Assembly: GCA_003243425.1 (NCBI GenBank)
Contig: QFQP01000013.1
Coordinates: forward strand, 1 to 64,000
Direction of reading: 5' to 3'
Length of the DNA: 64,000 nt
From: Archangium gephyra
GTDB taxonomy: Bacteria > Myxococcota > Myxococcia > Myxococcales > Myxococcaceae
Every line of letters begins with the position of its first letter. Positions within the stretch are counted from its first letter, which is position 1. Shown here in pieces: positions 24,501-33,112 of the stretch. A model generated the notes under the pieces. That model worked only from the letters and a program-made list of their open reading frames with translations, was not told where the DNA came from and did not search any database. The position numbers and the translations under genes are program-made.

Positions 24501-27500
24501 AAGTCGACGCCATTCGACGGCGCGCTGGTGCCGTTGCCGTCGGTCGCCGTGGCGGTCAGCGTGTGTTCGCCTTCGCCCAGCGCGGCGGCCGGCGTGCAGG
24601 TGAACGAGCCGTTGGCCGAAGCTGTGGTGGTGCAGAGGGGCGTGGTGGTGTTGCCATCGGCGTACACGTTGACCGTCGCGAACGGCGCCGCGGTGCCGGT
24701 GACGGTGGGCGTCGAGTCGTTGGTGAAGCTGTCGGCGACCGGCGCGGTGATGACCGGCGAAGACACCGGCAACGAGCTGTCGACCGTGAAGGCCACCGGG
24801 CTCGAGTCAGGGCTCGCGTTGCCGGCCGCGTCGGTGGCGCGCGCCACCAGCGTGTGCGCGCCGTCGGTCAATGCCGTGGAAGGCGCGCAGACCCAGGTGC
24901 CCGCCGCGTTGGTCGTCGCCGTGCAGACCGGCGTGGTGTTGCCATCGACGTAGACGGCGACCGTGCTCCCCGCCTCGGCCGTGCCGCTGATGGTGGGCTG
25001 CGCACCAACGGTGGCGTTCGCCGCCGGCGCAGTGACCGCAGGTGCCGTGGGCGCGGTCACGTCGACGACGAAGCCGACCGGCGCCGAGGGCAGGCTGACC
25101 ACGCCGACCACCGTGGCCGTCGCGGTGATGCTGTGCGCGCCTTCGGTGAGCGCCGGCGCGAGGTCGCACGACCAGTTGCCCGACGCGTCGGTAGTGGCGG
25201 TACAGGCCGGCGTGGTGCTGCCGTCGACGTACACGCGCACCGTGCTCAGCAGCGCCGCCTGACCGCTGACGGTCGGCGTGCTGTCGTTGAGCGCCGCGTT
25301 CTGTGCAGGCGCCGCGATGACCGGCGGGCCGGGAGGCGCGTCGGGCGCGACCTGGAAGTTGCGCGCCGCCGTCGCAGGGCTGGTGTTGCCCGTGGCGTCC
25401 TGCGCGGTGGCGGTGGCGGTGTGCGAGCCGGTGGCCAGGCCGTTCACCACGCACGCCCAGTTGCCGCTCGCGTTCGCCTGCACGGTGCACGACTCGGTGG
25501 TCGCGCCGTCGATGAACACGCGCACGGTGCTGCCGGCTTCGGCGGTGCCCGAGAACGTGGTGCTCGAGGCGATGGTGCCACCCTCGGTCGGCGCGGTGAT
25601 GACCGGCGCGATGGGCGCCACGCCGTCGATGGAGAAGTCGATGGTGGCCGGGGTCGACGCGTTGCCCGCTTCGTCGGTGCTGATGGCGGTGACGGTGTGC
25701 GCGCCGTCGGCGAGCGTCGTCGCGCAGCTCCAGGCGCCGTTCGCGGGCACCACGATGGTGCAGACCGGCGTGCTGCTGCCGTCGGCGAAGACCGTCACGG
25801 TGCTGCCGGCTTCCGCCGTACCGGTGACGGTGGGCGCGCTGGTGAGCAGCTCGTCATCGGCCGGCGAGGTGATGACCGGCGCGGTGGGCGCGGTGGTGTC
25901 GAGGCTGAAGGCGACCTCCGCGGCGCGCGGCGAAGCGTTGCCGGCAGCGTCGGTCTGCGTGGCCGCGACGGTGTGCGAAGCGCCGGTGAGCGCGGTGGTG
26001 GGCGAGCAGCTCCACGAGTTGTCCGGAGCGACCGTGGCGGTGCACGCCGGCGTGGTGGTGTCGCCGTCGAAGTAGACCTGCACCGTCGCGCCCGCTTCAC
26101 CCGTGCCGCGGATCTCGGGCGTGGTGTCGTTGAGCGCCGCGTTGGCCGTCGGCGCGGTGATGGCCGGCGCGACCGGCGCCGCGGTGTCGATGGTAATGTC
26201 GATGGCGCCGCTGACCGGCGAGGTGTTGCCGGCGGGGTCACGCTGCGAGGCCGTCAGGGTGTGCGGGCCTTCGCTGAGCGCGGTGCCGGGCGTGCAGCTC
26301 CACATGCCGCTGACGCCGACGACCGCCGTGCAGATGGGCGTGGGGTTGCTGCCGTCGAAGACCGACACCGTCGCGCCGGCTTCACCGTTGCCCGAGATGG
26401 TGGGCGTGGTGTCCGACAGCGCCGCGTCGTCGGCCGGCGTGGTGATGGCCGGAGCCGTCGGCGCCGAGGTGTCGACGCTGAAGTTCACCGCTGGCGTAGA
26501 GATGGGCGAGTCGTTGCCCGCCGCGTCGCGGGCGCGCGCGGTGACGGTGTGCGCGCCTTCGGTGAGGTCGGTGGTGGGCGTGCAGGTCCACGCGCCGCCA
26601 GGGCCAGCCGTCGCGGTGCAGACCGGCGTGCCGGTGTTGCCGTCGACGAAGACCGACACCGTGGCGCCGGCTTCCGCGGTGCCGCTGAAGTCAGGGGTGG
26701 CGTCGCTGAGCGCCAGGCCTTCGGAAGGCGCGGTGATGGCCGGCGCAGACGGCGCCACCGTGTCGACGGTGAAGTTGCGCGTGACCGCCGGCGAGGTGTT
26801 CCCCGCAGGGTCGCGCTGCGTGATGGTGGCCACCTTCGAGCCCTCGGTGAGCGTGGAGCTGACGCAGCTCCAGGCGCCGGAGGCGTCGACCAGCGCGGTG
26901 CAGGCCGTGGTGCCGCCGATGGTGACGGTGACGGTCGCCCCCGCCTCACCGGTGCCCGACAGCGTGGGCGTGGTGGTGTTCACGTACGCGTTCTGCGCCG
27001 GCGCCGAGATGACGGGCGCGACGGGCGCCGTGGTGTCGACGGTGAGCGCGACGGTGTTGGAGACCGGCGAGACGTTGCCCGCCGCGTCGGTGGCGCGCGC
27101 GGTGAGCGAGTGACCGCCGGGCGCGAGCGTCGTGGTGGTGCAGCTCCAGGCGCCGGCGACGCTGGCCGTGGTGGTGCACACCAGCGTGGCGCCGTCGAAG
27201 ACGGTGACGGTGCTGCTGCCTTCGGCCGTACCGCTGACCGTAGGCGTGGTGTTGTTGGTGGCCGTGCCCGTGGTGGGCGCGCTGATGACCGGCGCGGCCG
27301 GCGCCACGGTGTCGATGCTGAAGGTGTTGACGTTCGAGCTCGACGACACGTTCCCGGCCGCGTCGCTCGCGTTGGCGCGCACGGTGTGCGAGCCGTTGGT
27401 GAGCAGGGGCGAGGTGCAGCTCCAGGCGCCGCCGGCGGGAACGGTGAGGGTGCACGCCGCCGTGCTGCTGCCGTCGAGGAACACGCGCACCGTGCTGCCG

Positions 27501-29473
27501 ACTTCACCGGTGCCGGTCAGCGTGGGCGTGGCGTTGGACAGGCTCGAGCCGTTGGCCGGCGTGACCACCACCGGCGCTGCAGGCGGCACGGTGTCGACGT
27601 TCACGTTGTACGGCGTCGACGCCGGGCCGGTGTTGCCGGCCGCGTCGGTGGCGCGCGCCGAAATGGTGTGCGAGCCCTGCGAGAGCGCCGTGGTGCCGGC
27701 GCAGCTGAAGGCGCCCGCGGCCGACGCCGTGGTGCTGCAGTACGGCGCGCCGTCGACCAGCACGGTGACGGTGCTGTTGGCTTCCGCCGTGCCGCTGACC
27801 GTGGGCGCGGTGGTGTTCAGGCTCGCGTTCGCCGCGGGCGCGCTGACGACCGGCGCCGCCGGCGCCACGGTGTCGACCGTGAAGGGCTGCGCGGTGGTGA
27901 GCGCCGAGGCATTGCCGGCCGCGTCGACGGCCGACGCGCGAACCGTGTGCGCCCCATCGGCGATGGTGCCGGGGCCGGGGTACGTACAGGTCCACGTGCC
28001 GCCGGGCTGCACGAGCGCAGTGCACACCGGCGTGGTGGTGTTGGCGTCGACGAAGACGCGAACGGTCGCGCCGGGCTCCGAGGTGCCGCTGAAGACCACG
28101 GCCCCGGTGTTCACGGTGGCCCCCGAGGCAGGCGCGGTGACCACGGGCAGCGCAGGCGCCACGGTGTCGACGAAGAACGTGCGGCCGGGCGACGCCGCCG
28201 AGGTGCGACCACCGCCGTCGGTCTGCGTGGCGGTGACGGTGTGCGAGCCCTGCGTGAGCGCGGGCGTCGCGTTGCAGCTCCAGGTACCGCCGGCGGCCAC
28301 GGTCGCGGTGCAGACGGTGGTGGCGCCTTCACGCACGGTGACGGTCATGCCGGCGATGCCGGTGCCGCTGATGGCGGGCGTGGTGGTCGCCAGCTGCGCG
28401 TTGGCCGCGGGCGCGGTGATGGCCGGCGCGTTGGGCACGCACACGCTCGTGGTGCCGCTGCACACGTAGTTGGTCTCGACGGTGCAGGTCGCGCTGCAGC
28501 CGTCACCCGCGGTGGTGTTGCCGTCGTCACAGCCCTCCTGGCCGCTCGGCGACAGCGCGTCGATGACCGCGTTGCCGCAGGCCGCCGTACCGGAGGGCGC
28601 GCACAGCGTGTTGGCCGTGCCCACGCGGCTCGCGCAGTTGTCGTCGCTGGCCCAGGTGGGAATGCCCACCTGCGTGGAGCCCATGATGGTGAACGCCGAG
28701 GCCTGCGCCGCGGTGAGAATGGTGGTGTTGCTGCGGTCGATGTTGGTGGCGTTGCAGGTCGCCGAGGCCGTGGTGCCGTTGAAGCAGACCTGGCTGTCGG
28801 CCATCAGCAGCTCCATCGTCGAGTTGCCGCCCTGCTCCCAGTAGATGAGCTCGATGGGGTACACGCCGGGCTGCGAGAACGAGACGCGGCGGGTGTCGCT
28901 GGCCGGGCCGCGGTTGCCGTTGAACTCCATGACCGTGGTGCCGGCCACGCGCAGCGAGAAGCCGTCGTCGCTGTTGACCATGAAGGTCTTGGTGCCCGCG
29001 CTGGTGACGTTCAGGTTGCCGCGCAGGCGGTACGCGAAGCGCACGCCGCTCAGGTCACCGCCGTAGGTCGTGCAGGCCGTCGTCCACGCCATGCGCACGT
29101 CGGGCGTGTGCGTGCCGCCCGAGTACGACTGGTTCACCAGGTCGGCCACCGGCACCAGCTCGCGCGCGAACTGGCTGCGCGTCGGCGAGACCAGCGGCGT
29201 CGCGTTGTCGATGAGGTCGACGGCCGTCGCCACCGAGTTGGTCTGGTTGTCGACGTTCTCTGCCTGCTTGCCGAAAGCGCCGCAGAAGCCCGGGTGCTGG
29301 TTGGTACCCACCACCGCCGTCATGGCGATGCCGCCGTCAGCCAACACGCCGCCGTCAACTGACAGCCGGGCCGATTCAGGAATGGCGGTGACGGTGCCTG
29401 CCGGCGGCGTCGTCTGCGCGACAGCTACCGCGGCAGTGAGGAAAACGAGGGCGAAGGCTGATCGGGAGTTCAT
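21521..29473 (-). CDS. giant surface protein: PA14-like, Cys-rich repeat, 18 Ig-like domains, MYXO-CTERM-like segment, beta-barrel-like region, TSP3 repeats, OmpA domain
   Basis: A 2650-residue protein. The order is: signal peptide (FALVFLTAAVAVAQ); PA14-like domain (~100-255: NSDDGFSLRVAGTTVMEFNG); Cys-rich repeat (~310-345: GCDDGNTTAGDGCSATC); 18 bacterial Ig-like repeats of ~85-90 residues (~348-2000), each starting with (P)VITAPA-like and containing TP.(I/V)SGTAE; a MYXO-CTERM-like stretch (~2030: GAGCSSSPAS, hydrophobic, FSRRSSK); then a second signal-like segment ending GAAQAQ. After that come ~290 strand-rich residues, five thrombospondin type-3 repeats (~2375-2515: DLDTDGDGVVDRLDNC) and an OmpA peptidoglycan-binding domain (VEGHTDNVGRADKNLALSQA, NRRVEF). 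It probably links peptidoglycan and outer membrane to an adhesive stalk. Proteins of this kind have been labelled gliding-motility (Agm) proteins; I cannot confirm that here. Confidence 0.85.
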   Translation of the reverse strand: MNSRSAFALVFLTAAVAVAQTTPPAGTVTAIPESARLSVDGGVLADGGIAMTAVVGTNQHPGFCGAFGKQAENVDNQTNSVATAVDLIDNATPLVSPTRSQFARELVPVADLVNQSYSGGTHTPDVRMAWTTACTTYGGDLSGVRFAYRLRGNLNVTSAGTKTFMVNSDDGFSLRVAGTTVMEFNGNRGPASDTRRVSFSQPGVYPIELIYWEQGGNSTMELLMADSQVCFNGTTASATCNATNIDRSNTTILTAAQASAFTIMGSTQVGIPTWASDDNCASRVGTANTLCAPSGTAACGNAVIDALSPSGQEGCDDGNTTAGDGCSATCTVETNYVCSGTTSVCVPNAPAITAPAANAQLATTTPAISGTGIAGMTVTVREGATTVCTATVAAGGTWSCNATPALTQGSHTVTATQTDGGGRTSAASPGRTFFVDTVAPALPVVTAPASGATVNTGAVVFSGTSEPGATVRVFVDANTTTPVCTALVQPGGTWTCTYPGPGTIADGAHTVRASAVDAAGNASALTTAQPFTVDTVAPAAPVVSAPAANASLNTTAPTVSGTAEANSTVTVLVDGAPYCSTTASAAGAFSCAGTTALSQGSHTISARATDAAGNTGPASTPYNVNVDTVPPAAPVVVTPANGSSLSNATPTLTGTGEVGSTVRVFLDGSSTAACTLTVPAGGAWSCTSPLLTNGSHTVRANASDAAGNVSSSSNVNTFSIDTVAPAAPVISAPTTGTATNNTTPTVSGTAEGSSTVTVFDGATLVCTTTASVAGAWSCTTTTLAPGGHSLTARATDAAGNVSPVSNTVALTVDTTAPVAPVISAPAQNAYVNTTTPTLSGTGEAGATVTVTIGGTTACTALVDASGAWSCVSSTLTEGSKVATITQRDPAGNTSPAVTRNFTVDTVAPSAPAITAPSEGLALSDATPDFSGTAEAGATVSVFVDGNTGTPVCTATAGPGGAWTCTPTTDLTEGAHTVTARARDAAGNDSPISTPAVNFSVDTSAPTAPAITTPADDAALSDTTPTISGNGEAGATVSVFDGSNPTPICTAVVGVSGMWSCTPGTALSEGPHTLTASQRDPAGNTSPVSGAIDITIDTAAPVAPAITAPTANAALNDTTPEIRGTGEAGATVQVYFDGDTTTPACTATVAPDNSWSCSPTTALTGASHTVAATQTDAAGNASPRAAEVAFSLDTTAPTAPVITSPADDELLTSAPTVTGTAEAGSTVTVFADGSSTPVCTIVVPANGAWSCATTLADGAHTVTAISTDEAGNASTPATIDFSIDGVAPIAPVITAPTEGGTIASSTTFSGTAEAGSTVRVFIDGATTESCTVQANASGNWACVVNGLATGSHTATATAQDATGNTSPATAARNFQVAPDAPPGPPVIAAPAQNAALNDSTPTVSGQAALLSTVRVYVDGSTTPACTATTDASGNWSCDLAPALTEGAHSITATATVVGVVSLPSAPVGFVVDVTAPTAPAVTAPAANATVGAQPTISGTAEAGSTVAVYVDGNTTPVCTATTNAAGTWVCAPSTALTDGAHTLVARATDAAGNASPDSSPVAFTVDSSLPVSSPVITAPVADSFTNDSTPTVTGTAAPFATVNVYADGNTTTPLCTTTASANGSFTCTPAAALGEGEHTLTATATDGNGTSAPSNGVDFTVDTVAPNAPVVSSPTAGESVSRTPTISGTAEAGSTVDVRIDGQLVCSVVADMTGAWSCTQMQPLPAGNHVVTATATDAAGNRSTPSADLSFTVTDMPTKPVITSPTANQMVDDTTPTITGTAQPNTSITVKVDGADYCTTTADMTGAWSCTGSGALSTGAHSVVAASTSAGGTSSSDAVAFTISNGQPMTPAAPVITSPNNGTVTFDNTPTFSGTAEAGTTVSVKVDAVEVCTATATAQGTFSCTASRTLADGAHTVTATASRGTATSPASSSVGFTVNTAVPTVTSPTTGTTTGTNTTITGTATPGATVVVKVNGEEKCRATADEEGNWSCSAQLPAGETELVAEIEDGNGNSLAADPVSVRVVRGALTGGGIGAGCSSSPASASMWLAALVLGFLFSRRSSKAAAAVAAAVITTGAAQAQTQVAPFELERVRLNPGAADGLLQEGGKLMDPMSLRVSLLGHYQHNPLVVHEDGRPVAALVGSRWTAHLGAAFGITDWLEAGLQIPLVLSQTGNAEGTGYTPITNAVALGTPWLQLRAAPLRERSGSPFDLSFGVAVGFPFGSAASLTRENTVTAVPTVGIGKTLGSMFRIGGNVAVNIRPASALNDASPTQIGSYMTTGLVLSTTGKVLRGELSGRIDIPFTQSPAAGELYAGIRWAPHHLVELSLIGGPGFGTQPGTPAFRVLGGIAFTPSFKSDGAKPVAALNACVAGQAHDPKKCPELDLDGDGIRNAADTCVDKPGISQREGCPDVDTDGDGVLDLADKCVKVAGLRALDGCPEPDADKDGIADARDACPNAAGPASSNGCPDTDGDGFDDASDACVNDAGVAALRGCPDLDTDGDGVVDRLDNCVKEAGVAANQGCPAKQKQLVVITAEKLMILDKVYFATGKAAVLPKSDTLLKQVARVLNEHPDVKLVIVEGHTDNVGRADKNLALSQARADAVRTKLIGFGVAGERLEAKGYGDTKPMEDNKTPKGREANRRVEFVLGNQK

Positions 29474-29605
29474 CGCGGGGCGGCCCTTTCCAAGACTTGT
29501 GCCGCGCCGCGAATTCTACGAATTCAACCGTTTAGGTGCTGCCGCAAGTTGCACTCAGCAACGATTTAACTGTCGTGAAATGCCGCAGCTTTCCCAGTTT
29601 GCAGG

Positions 29606-30397
29606 TTACGGAAGCGGGATCAGCCGCGACGTTGACTTCTGATAGTCGGCGTAGGCCGGGTACTTCCCCTTCGTGATCCACTCGGTGAAGCGGGTCGACC
29701 CGTCGAACAGCAGGGTCAGCAGCACGGGGGCGATCAAGCTCCAGTGGAGCAGCTGACCGGTGGCGACACAGCCGATGGCGTACACGACCCACCACTGCGA
29801 GACCTCGAAGAAGAAGTTCGGGTGCCGCGAATACTTGAACAGGCCGGTGGTGCAGAACTCGGGGCCGCTCTCGCCCCGCGCCTTCCGCGCCTTCTTGGCC
29901 TGGTGAAAGTTCCACTGCTGCTGGTCGGCGACCGCCTCGCCGGTGAGGAACGCGAGGAACACCGCCGCCAGCGCGTAGTCGAGCACGCCCAGCGGCGTGG
30001 TGCTGCTGGCGATGTCGTTGGCCGGCGCCACGAGCAGGAAGATGAGGATGTTCTGGTACGGCGCGATGAAGGTCGCGTTGAAGAGCTGAAAGCCGATGGG
30101 CCCCAGCTTCTCGCGCAGAATCGCCCAGCGGTAATCCTCTCCGCCTGGCGCGTAGCCGCCCTTGCGCGCGTAGTTGAACGTGAGCCGGATGCCCCAGAGC
30201 GTCACCAGCACCGCCAGCATGATGAGCCGCGGCGGCGGGTTGGCCGTCTTCCAGACCATGAGCCACATGTAGATGGGCGGCGCCACCGACCAGATGCGGT
30301 CGACCCACGAGTACTCGCGCGTGATGACCGACAACAGCCACGTCACCGCGATGAAGCCCACGCACCAGGGAATGATTTCAAAGAACGGACCGCTCAT
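29606..30397 (-). CDS. DUF1295-family membrane enzyme (steroid 5-alpha-reductase/ICMT-like fold)
   Basis: A 263-residue membrane protein with about seven helices. The family marks are W(V)DRIWS (YSWVDRIWSVAPPIY) near residue 30, the mid motif EDYRWAILREK, and the C-terminal FCTTGLFKYSRHPNFFFE, the conserved R-HPN-(Y/F)-E site shared by DUF1295 and isoprenylcysteine methyltransferase-type proteins. It ends in KYPAYADYQKSTSRLIPLP. The reaction is unknown; a reductase or methyl transfer on a lipid is expected from the fold. It is divergent from the SAF-domain pair across 59 bp. Confidence 0.85.
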   Translation of the reverse strand: MSGPFFEIIPWCVGFIAVTWLLSVITREYSWVDRIWSVAPPIYMWLMVWKTANPPPRLIMLAVLVTLWGIRLTFNYARKGGYAPGGEDYRWAILREKLGPIGFQLFNATFIAPYQNILIFLLVAPANDIASSTTPLGVLDYALAAVFLAFLTGEAVADQQQWNFHQAKKARKARGESGPEFCTTGLFKYSRHPNFFFEVSQWWVVYAIGCVATGQLLHWSLIAPVLLTLLFDGSTRFTEWITKGKYPAYADYQKSTSRLIPLP

Positions 30398-30456
30398 TGG
30401 CGCGCGTCAATAGAGCAGCCGGGGCCCGAACACCAAGCGAGCTAACGTCGACCCCC

Positions 30457-31005
30457 ATGAAAACGGAGCGGGGGTTCGCCTCGGGCCTGATGACCGGCCT
30501 GGGCCTGGGCGCGTTGCTGCTGTGCATGGGCACGCTGTTCGTCTTGTCCTGGAGCATGGCCACGCGGAAGAAGGCCCGCGAGGGCTGGAACCTCAAGCCG
30601 GTGGTGGTGGCCGCCGTCGACATCGCCGCCGGTGACGACCTGACCTTCGAGGTCATCAGCCAGCGCTCGGTGCCCGAGCAGTTCGTGCCCGCCACCGCCG
30701 TGCTGCCTGACGCCGCGTCGAAGCTGATTCACGCCCGGCCGCTGGTGCCGATACAGGCCAGCGAGCTCCTGCTGTGGGAGCTGTTCGACGTCGGTGGCCG
30801 GGGCCTCGAGCTGACGCGCGACGTGGAAGCCGGCGCGGTGTTGAAGGCCGAAGACGTCAAGGTGGTGAGCTTCAGCAAAGACGGCGTGAGCGTGACGCGC
30901 GTGCGCGCAGATCAAAAAGAGGTGCTCGGTGCGAAGACCTCGCGGGCCCTGAAGGCCGGCGCACCACTGCACTTCAGCGACCTGATTCCCCCGGAGGCGC
31001 GATGA
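30457..31005 (+). CDS. SAF-domain membrane protein (CpaB/RcpC-like), first copy
   Basis: A 182-residue protein with one N-terminal membrane segment (GLGALLLCMGTLFVLSW, ~10-30). A SAF-like domain follows: VVVAAVDIAAGDDLTFEVIS and QRSVPEQFVPATAV, then HARPLVPIQASELLLW, with a second part LELTRDVEAGAVLKAEDVKV. CpaB and FlgA-type proteins use such domains in Flp pilus and flagellar assembly. No tad genes are nearby, so the role is open. I chose the ATG at 30457 because the membrane segment begins close to it. It overlaps the next, homologous gene by 4 bp. Confidence 0.75.
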   Translation: MKTERGFASGLMTGLGLGALLLCMGTLFVLSWSMATRKKAREGWNLKPVVVAAVDIAAGDDLTFEVISQRSVPEQFVPATAVLPDAASKLIHARPLVPIQASELLLWELFDVGGRGLELTRDVEAGAVLKAEDVKVVSFSKDGVSVTRVRADQKEVLGAKTSRALKAGAPLHFSDLIPPEAR

Positions 31006-31559
31006 GCGAAGAGCGTTCGACGTTCACCACGGGCCTGCTTGCCGGCGTGTCGGCCGGCGTGGTGCTGCTGGTCTTGTGCTCGCTGGGCATCGTGTTCTGG
31101 GCCCGGCGCTCCACGGCCGACGTGAAGAAGGGCTGGGTGCTGGTGCCGGTGCTGGTGGCGACCACCGACGTGCTGCCGCGCACCCGGCTGGCGCGGGAAC
31201 ACGTGGAGGTGCGCGCCATGCCCGAGCAGTTCGTGACCCCGGCGAGCGTGAAGCCCGAGCAACTGGGCGAGGTGTTGGGGCGCCCGCTGCGCTTCGTGCT
31301 CGCGAAGGGCGAGATGCTCACCTTCCCGCGCGTAGAGCTCGGTGGCGTCGCGTACTTCGCCAGGAAAGACCTCGCCGCCGGTGCGCCGTTCGACGTGGAC
31401 GACTTCGAAGCGCGGCGCGTGGAGGCCGACGCGTTCACCGTGTGGACGGTGCGTGAAGGGCAGCTCGAGCAATTGAAGGGCGCGGCCTACGAGCGCGGGG
31501 TACGGTCGGGCACGCAGCTGACGCTCAGTGACGTTTCGGCGATACCGCCGAAGCCGTGA
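31002..31559 (+). CDS. SAF-domain membrane protein (CpaB/RcpC-like), second copy
   Basis: A 185-residue paralogue of the preceding protein with the same layout: membrane segment (LAGVSAGVVLLVLCSLGIVFWA), then VPVLVATTDVLPRTRLAREH, VRAMPEQFVTPASV and LGRPLRFVLAKGEML. A second half (ARKDLAAGAPFDVDDFE) ends in the SGTQLTLSDVSAIPP stretch. The ATGA overlap with the first copy implies coupled, roughly equal synthesis, perhaps as a heteromeric complex. The tandem duplication is old, since only the motifs are shared. Confidence 0.75.
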   Translation: MSEERSTFTTGLLAGVSAGVVLLVLCSLGIVFWARRSTADVKKGWVLVPVLVATTDVLPRTRLAREHVEVRAMPEQFVTPASVKPEQLGEVLGRPLRFVLAKGEMLTFPRVELGGVAYFARKDLAAGAPFDVDDFEARRVEADAFTVWTVREGQLEQLKGAAYERGVRSGTQLTLSDVSAIPPKP

Positions 31560-31588
31560 AGTGGTCGCCGTAGTGGGGGAAGCACGCA

Positions 31589-31960
31589 ATGCCGATTCAT
31601 GTGACCGAGGTGCGCACGCCGAAGGGCGCGAGGGTGTTGCGCACCGAGTTCGTGCACGAGGTGACGTTGAGTGAAGCGCAGAAGTACATCCGCGAGTACG
31701 GCGCGGCTTCTCCCAACGCCGACAGCCCGTTCCTCATCGTGGGCAACGTGACGGGTCTGGCGGGCGAGGTGCGCAAGGTGCTGCAGCCCACCGACGTTCA
31801 GCTGAAGTCGCCGGTGGCCGTGGTGGTGTCGTCGGCCATCGCCCGCATGCTGGCCTCGCTCATGCTGCGCGCGAGCGGCGGCAACGACCTGTCGGAGTTC
31901 TTCAAGGTCGAGCCCGAAGCCCTCGAGTGGATCGACGAGATGCTCGCGAAGAAGCGGTGA
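31589..31960 (+). CDS. conserved-looking small cytosolic protein, function unknown
   Basis: A 123-residue soluble protein without a signal or membrane segment. It alternates strands and helices (TEFVHEVTLSEAQKYIREYG, FLIVGNVTGLAGEVRKVLQP, VAVVVSSAIARMLASLMLRA), which could fit a STAS-like or similar alpha/beta fold, but I cannot assign it. It follows the SAF pair by 29 bp in the same direction and may be in their operon. It converges with the gene ending at 31964. Confidence 0.65.
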   Translation: MPIHVTEVRTPKGARVLRTEFVHEVTLSEAQKYIREYGAASPNADSPFLIVGNVTGLAGEVRKVLQPTDVQLKSPVAVVVSSAIARMLASLMLRASGGNDLSEFFKVEPEALEWIDEMLAKKR

Positions 31961-31963
31961 GCT

Positions 31964-32503
31964 TCAGCCGCGCAGCCGGCGGATGAACAGCGTGCTCACG
32001 CCGGCCGCGTGACCGATGATCAACGCGAACACGCCCGACGCGCCGACGCACGAGCAGCCCATCGACCCGGTGAGCACGGCCATCAGCGACGCGCCCACCC
32101 AGAACGACGCGCCGACCTTCCACCGCGTGGCGAGCGCGGCGATGAACAAGCCGGCGCCCACGCCACCGGCCGCGCACGCCGGCACGCACCACGAAGCGCA
32201 GTGGCCACTGGCACACCCGTGCGTCTGGTTGGCGACCAGCGAGAGCACCAGCGGCAGCAACCCCGACACCACGCCGGGCCAGAACGCGCGACCTGCGGCC
32301 TGCCCGCGCCACAGCAACACCACGCCGGTGACGAAGAGCGCGCCGCCGAACAGCGCCACCGACGAAGCGTGACGCGCGAACAGCAGCGCCGCTGCGACCA
32401 CCAGCAACACCGGGAGCCCGCAGGCGATGGCGAGCCGCACGCGCGACCGCTCGTACCGGCCACGCGCATCGTGCTCGAGCTTCGTCAGGTCAATCGAACC
32501 CAT
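31964..32503 (-). CDS. Cys-rich polytopic membrane protein, partner of an ECF sigma factor
   Basis: A 179-residue protein with about six membrane helices. Its cytosolic N-terminus is MGSIDLTKLEHDARGRYERS. Between helices 3 and 4 it has HGCASGHCASWCVPAC, and in helix 5-6 GSMGCSCVGASG, so two Cys clusters that could bind metal or sense redox state. It begins inside the last codons of the sigma gene upstream (14-bp overlap), a layout typical of sigma/anti-sigma pairs, so I infer an anti-sigma or sensor role, with a topology like NrsF-type proteins. The copper operon is divergent from the sigma gene. Confidence 0.65.
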   Translation of the reverse strand: MGSIDLTKLEHDARGRYERSRVRLAIACGLPVLLVVAAALLFARHASSVALFGGALFVTGVVLLWRGQAAGRAFWPGVVSGLLPLVLSLVANQTHGCASGHCASWCVPACAAGGVGAGLFIAALATRWKVGASFWVGASLMAVLTGSMGCSCVGASGVFALIIGHAAGVSTLFIRRLRG

Positions 32504-33005
32504 AGAGCCTCCGGAAAGCGTCACGCAGGCGGGTGAGCGCCCGTTCTCTTCGTTTGCGCAGCGTCGCGCCCGAAACGGGCGAAGCGATGTCCCAGTACGT
32601 CTCGGTCAGCGTCTGCTGATCCCCTTCGGACAGGGTGCCCATCGCGTCCATCGCGGCGCTGATCAGCAACCGCTGTTCCTGATCAGCCGCAGCCGCGCCT
32701 TCGTCACTCTCGGGCGCGGCTTCGACGCCGGTCTCACGACGCCGCTCGTATTTCTTGCGCTGCGTTCTGCATTCCCACGCGGCGATGCCCAGCGCCCACG
32801 GCAGCGCGGGCCGGCGCCAGTCGTATTCATGCGCACGCTCGAGCACGTGCAGCATCGCGGTCTGCGCCACGTCGGGCGCGTCGTCGCCCACCAGCTTCTG
32901 GCAGAGCCTGAGCACCGGCTCCCACAACGCGCGGAACACGGGCGTGAAGGCAGACCGGTCACCGGAGGCCAGCGCCTTCATCAGCCGGTCGAGGTCAGAC
33001 GTCAC
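32490..33005 (-). CDS. ECF-type RNA polymerase sigma factor
   Basis: A 171-residue sigma-70 family protein. The region 2 part (LMKALASGDRSAFTPVFRAL, then DDAPDVAQTAMLHVLERAHE and LPWALGIAAWECR) is followed by an acidic linker (~105-118) and region 4 (LSEGDQQTLTETYWDIASPV, GATLRKRRERALTRLRDAFR). I chose GTG at 33005 because GGAGG lies 5 nt upstream and the longer frame adds unrelated sequence. Region 4 has an unusual WDIASPVSGATLRKRR helix-turn-helix. It is coupled to the Cys-rich membrane protein and divergent from copper-handling genes. Confidence 0.85.
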   Translation of the reverse strand: MTSDLDRLMKALASGDRSAFTPVFRALWEPVLRLCQKLVGDDAPDVAQTAMLHVLERAHEYDWRRPALPWALGIAAWECRTQRKKYERRRETGVEAAPESDEGAAAADQEQRLLISAAMDAMGTLSEGDQQTLTETYWDIASPVSGATLRKRRERALTRLRDAFRRLYGFD

Positions 33006-33033
33006 GCGGCCTCCATAGGCGCGAAGCCCGTCG

Positions 33034-33085
33034 GGCGTGACACCACATTTCCCGCTCCCCCGGGGAGAGAGGCAGGTGTCACGCC
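33034..33085. promoter_or_regulatory. 11-bp inverted repeat in the sigma/copper divergent region
   Basis: GGCGTGACACC (33034-33044) and GGTGTCACGCC (33075-33085) are exact reverse complements 30 bp apart, in the 107 bp between the sigma start (33005) and the YHS lipoprotein start (33113). Two operator halves or a leader hairpin are both possible. Confidence 0.5.
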
Positions 33086-33112
33086 TCGTCACCCTCGCGC
33101 CTACCGAGGCCG

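Noticed and set aside
23732..29362. Plus-strand open frame of 1876 codons opposite the giant Ig/OmpA gene
   Set aside because: It is the antisense of 18 repeated Ig domains. Its Arg/Gly/Ala-heavy composition and lack of any motif show that it is a GC-bias shadow.
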